Assembly (NCBI GenBank): GCA_937926205.1 | Contig: CALEYL010000032.1 | Coordinates: 1 to 64,000 of the forward strand | DNA from: an uncultured Saprospiraceae bacterium | Lineage (GTDB): Bacteria; Bacteroidota; Bacteroidia; Chitinophagales; Saprospiraceae | Direction of reading: 5' to 3' | Length of the DNA: 64,000 bases | The notes under the pieces: generated by a model | Database searches by the model: none | Told to the model about the DNA's origin: nothing | Seen by the model: the letters and a program-made list of their open reading frames with translations, nothing else | In this document: positions 60,091 through 64,000 of the stretch, in pieces | Position numbering within the stretch: position 1 is the stretch's first letter | How the letters are laid out: each line of letters starts with the position of its first letter | Program-made: the position numbers and the translations under genes

Positions 60091-61272
60091 TTATTGACCA
60101 GCTTTATCTGTGTGCGTAATGGCAGGTAAAGGGGGTGTTTGAAGTTTCGATTTTTTCGGCATTCGATACATGTCGGGGAGGTCATTTTCCAGCAGTATGC
60201 CGGGGTCATTCACAAATGCCAGAAAGCTGTCTAAGCTGGGATGTCCCGGATAGGGGACATAGTAGTGATCTTTCCGCGCATTGCGCCAAACCAAAATATA
60301 AGCGATGCGTCCTGCATTCGGGTGCTTTTTCAGTGGTTCCAGCAAGCCTTCCGTCCACCAGTTGGCTTGAGGAATGGTTTCAAATCCGGTTTCTGTGAAG
60401 GCAGGAATTTTGCCGCGCGCTTCAGCCAATGTTACCACCATCCCTACCAGATCCGCCATTGAGGTGAGCGGGCGGCTCTGAAATGCGTAAATATCGACGC
60501 CCATCAGGTCTACATAGTCGTCGCCGGGATAATAAAGGAGGTATTCTTCTTCCGATTTGCAAACATCGGGCGAGTAGGCAATCAGGATATTGTGCAGGTC
60601 TTTTTCGTTGCGCAGATAATCCACCGTGAACCGGAATAAGGCTTTGTAGTCCTCTGGTGTGCAGTGGGTACGTCCCCACCAGAACCAATGGCCGGTCATT
60701 TCGTGCCATGGCCTGAAAATGACCGGAATGGCATGCCCGAAAAGCCCCTTTGACTTCAAGCTGCCGATGTACTTGGCCACCTCGTCAAGCTGCTCTTTAA
60801 AGAAATCGTGTTTGCTGCCACCTGGCAGGATGGCTTTTACTGCTGAAGTCGTATCCCAGGAATTTCCTCCCGTGACTGGATTGCGCATGTGCCAGCTGAT
60901 GGTGTTGATGCCGCCTCTTTTATAAGCTTCCCTCGTCCAACGTTGCATGTCTTCAAACGGAACCGAGTCGATGTTTATGGGTTTTGCTCCGATTTCGCCG
61001 AGATCCCAGCCATAGACGGCAGGGTAGGAGCCACTCACAGTCCTGACGTCAGAGGCTCCTTCCACATTGCGCCAGCCAATCCCGTAGGCAACTGCGTCTT
61101 CATGCCCAAACAGCGTTTTCCCCTCCAGGCCCATTTGCTGCAGGTTGTAAAAAAGAGCACGGGTGCGTTTTGTCGCTTTTACATCGGCTGTTGGCATGTT
61201 CTGTGCAGTATTAAGCATAGGAATTGCCAGCAGGACCAGCGCCGGCAGGCTCCGCAATTTAAGAATAGACAT
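60091..61272 (-). CDS. GH26 endo-beta-1,4-mannanase
   Basis: The 393-residue enzyme starts with a signal peptide (SLPALVLLAIPMLNTAQ), followed by a GH26 TIM barrel: WDLGEIG near residue 90, INTISWHMRNP, the acid/base glutamate in VIFRPWHEMTGHWFWWG, and the nucleophile glutamate in AFTETGFET. No lipobox is obvious, so it is probably periplasmic or secreted. It cleaves beta-mannan chains to mannobiose, which the neighbouring symporter and epimerase then process. It is 108 bp downstream of the surface-protein gene. Confidence 0.93.
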   Translation of the reverse strand: MSILKLRSLPALVLLAIPMLNTAQNMPTADVKATKRTRALFYNLQQMGLEGKTLFGHEDAVAYGIGWRNVEGASDVRTVSGSYPAVYGWDLGEIGAKPINIDSVPFEDMQRWTREAYKRGGINTISWHMRNPVTGGNSWDTTSAVKAILPGGSKHDFFKEQLDEVAKYIGSLKSKGLFGHAIPVIFRPWHEMTGHWFWWGRTHCTPEDYKALFRFTVDYLRNEKDLHNILIAYSPDVCKSEEEYLLYYPGDDYVDLMGVDIYAFQSRPLTSMADLVGMVVTLAEARGKIPAFTETGFETIPQANWWTEGLLEPLKKHPNAGRIAYILVWRNARKDHYYVPYPGHPSLDSFLAFVNDPGILLENDLPDMYRMPKKSKLQTPPLPAITHTDKAGQ

Positions 61273-61380
61273 AGCAGTAACGTGCGTTTAGGAATGAAAA
61301 AAGAACTTCCTGATTGCCGCCGGTCTGAACCGGCAGCAATCGGGCCGCATCAAATAAACACTGGTAATATAAACGATTGT

Positions 61381-63492
61381 TTACAATGCTTCAAAGCGAA
61401 CATTGTCAATACATGCATTTACAGTGGAACTTCCGTTGTTGAAGGCAACGCCAAAATCTTCGGTGATGGTGGAAAGGTCGCCTAACTGCACCCCACCTGC
61501 ATAAAACTGGGTCAGCGGAATGGTAATGGTAATCCAGCCGTTGGTTTGGTAGGGCCCCTCTGACTCCCAGGGTTTCCAGGAGTACCAAAAATCCCCGGAG
61601 CTTCCTTTCAGACGCCAGGCAAACTCACCCCCGGTAATGGGAGATAACACATTGATGTCAAATTTTAAAACGTAATTGGCAATGTTGGTGCCAATCGTTG
61701 CTCCGGGGAAATTGTTCTGTCCGTTGCGCCAGAAAAAACCGGTCCAACCGTTGCACCCCTGGTTAACACGGAAATAACTGGAACCATCCAGGGTCAGATC
61801 CGGGTCGTTTTCTATAGCGCCGGCATCGCCCCACCAGGCGTTGAGACCGTCAAAATTGAAGAAAACCAGCGCCGGGTCTGCTACCGGATCCACACCCTGG
61901 ATGTTGATGGGCGGGGATAAAACCATTTCATTGTCTACCGTAATGAGGGTAATGACACCAATGCCTCTTTCTACGCTGAGGGGGATGAATACCTCGATCA
62001 GGGTAGCCGTTTTCTGACCGAACATCGTTGCCGGCACATTACCCGGGAAGATCAATTCCGTAATTTCATCCAGATTTTCACCCACGATGCTGATCATGTC
62101 GCCGGGTTTGGCGCTTGCGGGCATACTGGTGATGGTTGCCGAAGTAGAAGCCAGAATCGTAAGCGATTGCCCGGAGCTCACCGTTTCTCCGTTGCGTGCA
62201 ACGACAGTAATCGGGCCTGATATCGTGCCAACCGGTACATTTACTTTGATCTCCGTCAATGTGCCATTGCTGACCGCCACTTCTGTGCCGCCGCTGAACT
62301 TCACGGTTGCAATCAGGTCCAGGTGATTTCCGGTAATCGTCAGTTCGTTATTGAACTGGATTTCCTGTGGAGCAAAGGAGGTAATGGTTGGTTTTACCAG
62401 GTTGAGGGTGCTGCCTGAAACCACGGATTTATCAGCAGCAGTGATGAACGTTACCGCTGCTTCGGTCGCATCTGCCGGCACCTGCACCTGAATGGAGGTT
62501 GCTGATCCTCCCAACAGCGTTCCCTGCTTGTCGCCTCCAAAAACGGCCCTGACTATCAGGTCGAGGTTGGTGCCGGAGACGGTGATGTTTTCCCCGTTTT
62601 TCGCCGGATTGGGAGACATGCCGCTGATGGCAGGTACCACCAGGGTGAGCGATTCCGAAGTCTCAACCTCCACCAAAGATTTAGCAACCAGTTTAATGGC
62701 GCCGTCTTTTGCATTGGCCGGAACATTCAGTACCAATTCAGTAGGGGATGCGCCGGAAAAAGCAGAAACCCGTTCGCCGCCGCTGAAGATGACTTCCTGT
62801 GTCAGGTCAAGATCCGTGCCCGTGATCGTCAGCGCGGTTCCGGCTTTAACCGGATTTGGCGACAACTGGGTAACAGAAGGCAGGGTCACGCCGAGTTCGG
62901 TTTCAGATTCCACCAGAATCGGATCGGGCATGCCATTGGAGATGACAATTTTCCCCGTTTGGGCGTCTTCCGGTATGCGTACTTCGATTTTTGATTTTGT
63001 CTGACTGATGAAACCCGTGTCCAAAACCGATTTTCGGTTGTTGAAAATAACCTCTTTGATCAGATTGAGGTAATCGCCTTCAATCGTTACCACAGCTCCG
63101 GGCCTGGCATTTTGCGGACTGAAGCTGCTCAGTTTGATTGGTTCGGAAATGGTGAGGATGGTTTTGGTCGTGATGTCGCCCTGCGGCGTTTTTAAAACGA
63201 CCAGACCGTCTACGGTCTCTTCCGGCACTGTAATGACCAGCAATTCCGAAGTTTTGCTGACGAAAGTGCTCACCGAAACATTATTCGAAAGAACAATTGA
63301 AGAAACCTGATCGAGATTGTGGCCTATGAACCTCAGGTTGCCGCCCCGAAGGGCAGGCGATGGGCCAAAGCTCAAGAGTTGAACCTCTGTTCCAATTCCG
63401 TCGTCATCGTTCTTGTCGCAGGAATCTGACAGGATTGCTATGGCCAGAAGCCCTAACAGCAACCAGGGTTTTATATGAGATATGCGTAACAT
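61381..63492 (-). CDS. Surface glycan-binding lipoprotein with IPT/TIG repeats
   Basis: The 703-residue lipoprotein has a signal with lipidated Cys (LAIAILSDSC) followed by the acidic KNDDDG, a pattern used for outer-surface export. About seven IPT/TIG units of roughly 75 residues follow (each like ISGMSPNPAKNGENITVSGTNLDLI...F). The C-terminal domain (about 560-703; YFRVNQGCNGWTGFFWRNG, WYSWKPWESEGPYQTNGWITITIPL, ACIDNVRFEAL) is a jelly-roll likely to bind polysaccharide, as in SGBP-B proteins of polysaccharide loci. The ligand is presumably mannan. It is the upstream neighbour of the mannanase gene. Confidence 0.88.
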   Translation of the reverse strand: MLRISHIKPWLLLGLLAIAILSDSCDKNDDDGIGTEVQLLSFGPSPALRGGNLRFIGHNLDQVSSIVLSNNVSVSTFVSKTSELLVITVPEETVDGLVVLKTPQGDITTKTILTISEPIKLSSFSPQNARPGAVVTIEGDYLNLIKEVIFNNRKSVLDTGFISQTKSKIEVRIPEDAQTGKIVISNGMPDPILVESETELGVTLPSVTQLSPNPVKAGTALTITGTDLDLTQEVIFSGGERVSAFSGASPTELVLNVPANAKDGAIKLVAKSLVEVETSESLTLVVPAISGMSPNPAKNGENITVSGTNLDLIVRAVFGGDKQGTLLGGSATSIQVQVPADATEAAVTFITAADKSVVSGSTLNLVKPTITSFAPQEIQFNNELTITGNHLDLIATVKFSGGTEVAVSNGTLTEIKVNVPVGTISGPITVVARNGETVSSGQSLTILASTSATITSMPASAKPGDMISIVGENLDEITELIFPGNVPATMFGQKTATLIEVFIPLSVERGIGVITLITVDNEMVLSPPINIQGVDPVADPALVFFNFDGLNAWWGDAGAIENDPDLTLDGSSYFRVNQGCNGWTGFFWRNGQNNFPGATIGTNIANYVLKFDINVLSPITGGEFAWRLKGSSGDFWYSWKPWESEGPYQTNGWITITIPLTQFYAGGVQLGDLSTITEDFGVAFNNGSSTVNACIDNVRFEAL

Positions 63493-63510
63493 AAGCTGGT
63501 CAGTTTAAAG

Positions 63511-64000
63511 TTAATTTTGAACTATGCGAACGTTGTCAATGGCGATTTCTATCGGATTGGCTGCATCGGCGGGCCCGAACAACATCATCGTCAAATTGGT
63601 CAACGAAGGCAGGTTGTTGATGGCAGTGCTGCCAATTTCACTGTCTTCCGGATCGTCTCTGCTATATTTAAACTCGGAAAGCGGGATCGAAATGGTTTGC
63701 CATCCTTCCGTTTTGTAAGGACCATTTTTCCAGGGCCTCCAGCGTGCAAATACCGTTCCGGCGGCATCGCGGCCGTGGTCTTCAGCGAAGGGGCCAAAAA
63801 ATATTTCCATCCGCACACCTTTCCACTCTACCGGGACATTGGCTTCAAATTTTAACACCAAATCGCTGACAGCACCTGTTGCAACGGGTATATTGCCCCG
63901 CCCACGGGGCGCCCAGTATTGCATGGTCATTTCGTTGACCCATTGCCAGGCGCCGTGAGAAGCGCTCTTGAAAAGGGCATAATTGCCTGAGCAATCCGGG
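63511..64000 (-). CDS. Partial gene, C-terminal glycan-binding-like domain
   Basis: The frame is open through the right edge of the window (upstream residues read PDCSGNYALFKSASHGAWQWVNE, before MTMQYW), so at least 162 residues are present and the start is outside. The visible part resembles the C-terminal domain of the next protein: FARWRPWKNGPYKTEGWQTISIPLSEFKYS and AIDNVRIVQN. It is probably another surface glycan-binding protein of the same cluster. The stop is 18 bp before the next start, so the two are in one operon. Confidence 0.8.
   Translation of the reverse strand, partial: PDCSGNYALFKSASHGAWQWVNEMTMQYWAPRGRGNIPVATGAVSDLVLKFEANVPVEWKGVRMEIFFGPFAEDHGRDAAGTVFARWRPWKNGPYKTEGWQTISIPLSEFKYSRDDPEDSEIGSTAINNLPSLTNLTMMLFGPADAANPIEIAIDNVRIVQN

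Overview
The window reads as chromosome of a free-living, aerobic Bacteroidota bacterium, most likely of the Saprospiraceae or a close relative. The evidence is the large secreted proteins with type IX secretion sorting domains and GCDS-type repeats, FecR/ECF pairs, an alternative complex III respiratory cluster, a hybrid two-component sensor of the polysaccharide-utilization type, and TAnnTTTG-type promoter motifs. This assignment is inferred from gene content; no rRNA is present.

Layout. 1-7.6 kb: a double-glycine leader peptide, a conserved Bacteroidota protein, an MFS exporter, an esterase, two ArsR-type regulators, a sigma-factor-like protein and a lipoprotein. 7.6-13.1 kb: two divergent giant T9SS cargo proteins. 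13.2-20.9 kb: an accessory island made of two displaced Rhs toxin tips (one a metzincin protease) each followed by a candidate exported immunity protein, an AlbA_2/Schlafen-type ATP-binding protein, and three or more copies of an intergenic repeat family. The island ends at a tRNA gene, and a 21-bp copy of that tRNA 3' end marks its other side. 20.9-21.65 kb: the tRNA, which reads as tRNA-Arg(UCU), is split in its anticodon by a 678-nt group I intron encoding a PD-(D/E)XK homing endonuclease. 21.7-26.2 kb: a T9SS protein translationally coupled to an HD-domain/Pycsar-effector-like membrane protein, then a FecR/ECF-sigma pair. 26.5-33.0 kb: metabolic and transport genes (AGCS symporter, nadB, tadA, a VOC protein, tandem Na/Ca exchangers).

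33.2-50.5 kb is one long plus-strand respiratory operon: actABCDEF (alternative complex III, quinol to cytochrome c), then cytochrome oxidase subunits II, I, heme O synthase, two subunit III genes, subunit IV, and assembly-like genes. Together they carry electrons from quinol to oxygen. Subunit II carries a C-terminal OmpA-type peptidoglycan-binding domain. A DEAD-box helicase follows.

51.9-64.0 kb is a minus-strand beta-mannan utilization cluster: hybrid sensor, cellobiose/mannobiose 2-epimerase, GH130 mannosylglucose phosphorylase, GPH symporter, GH26 mannanase, and two surface glycan-binding-like proteins, the last running off the window. The gene set matches the known route mannan -> mannobiose -> mannosylglucose -> mannose-1-phosphate plus glucose.

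Most noteworthy: the intron-split tRNA-Arg with its endonuclease and tRNA-flanked toxin island, the CoxB-OmpA fusion, and the Rhs toxin/immunity cassettes.
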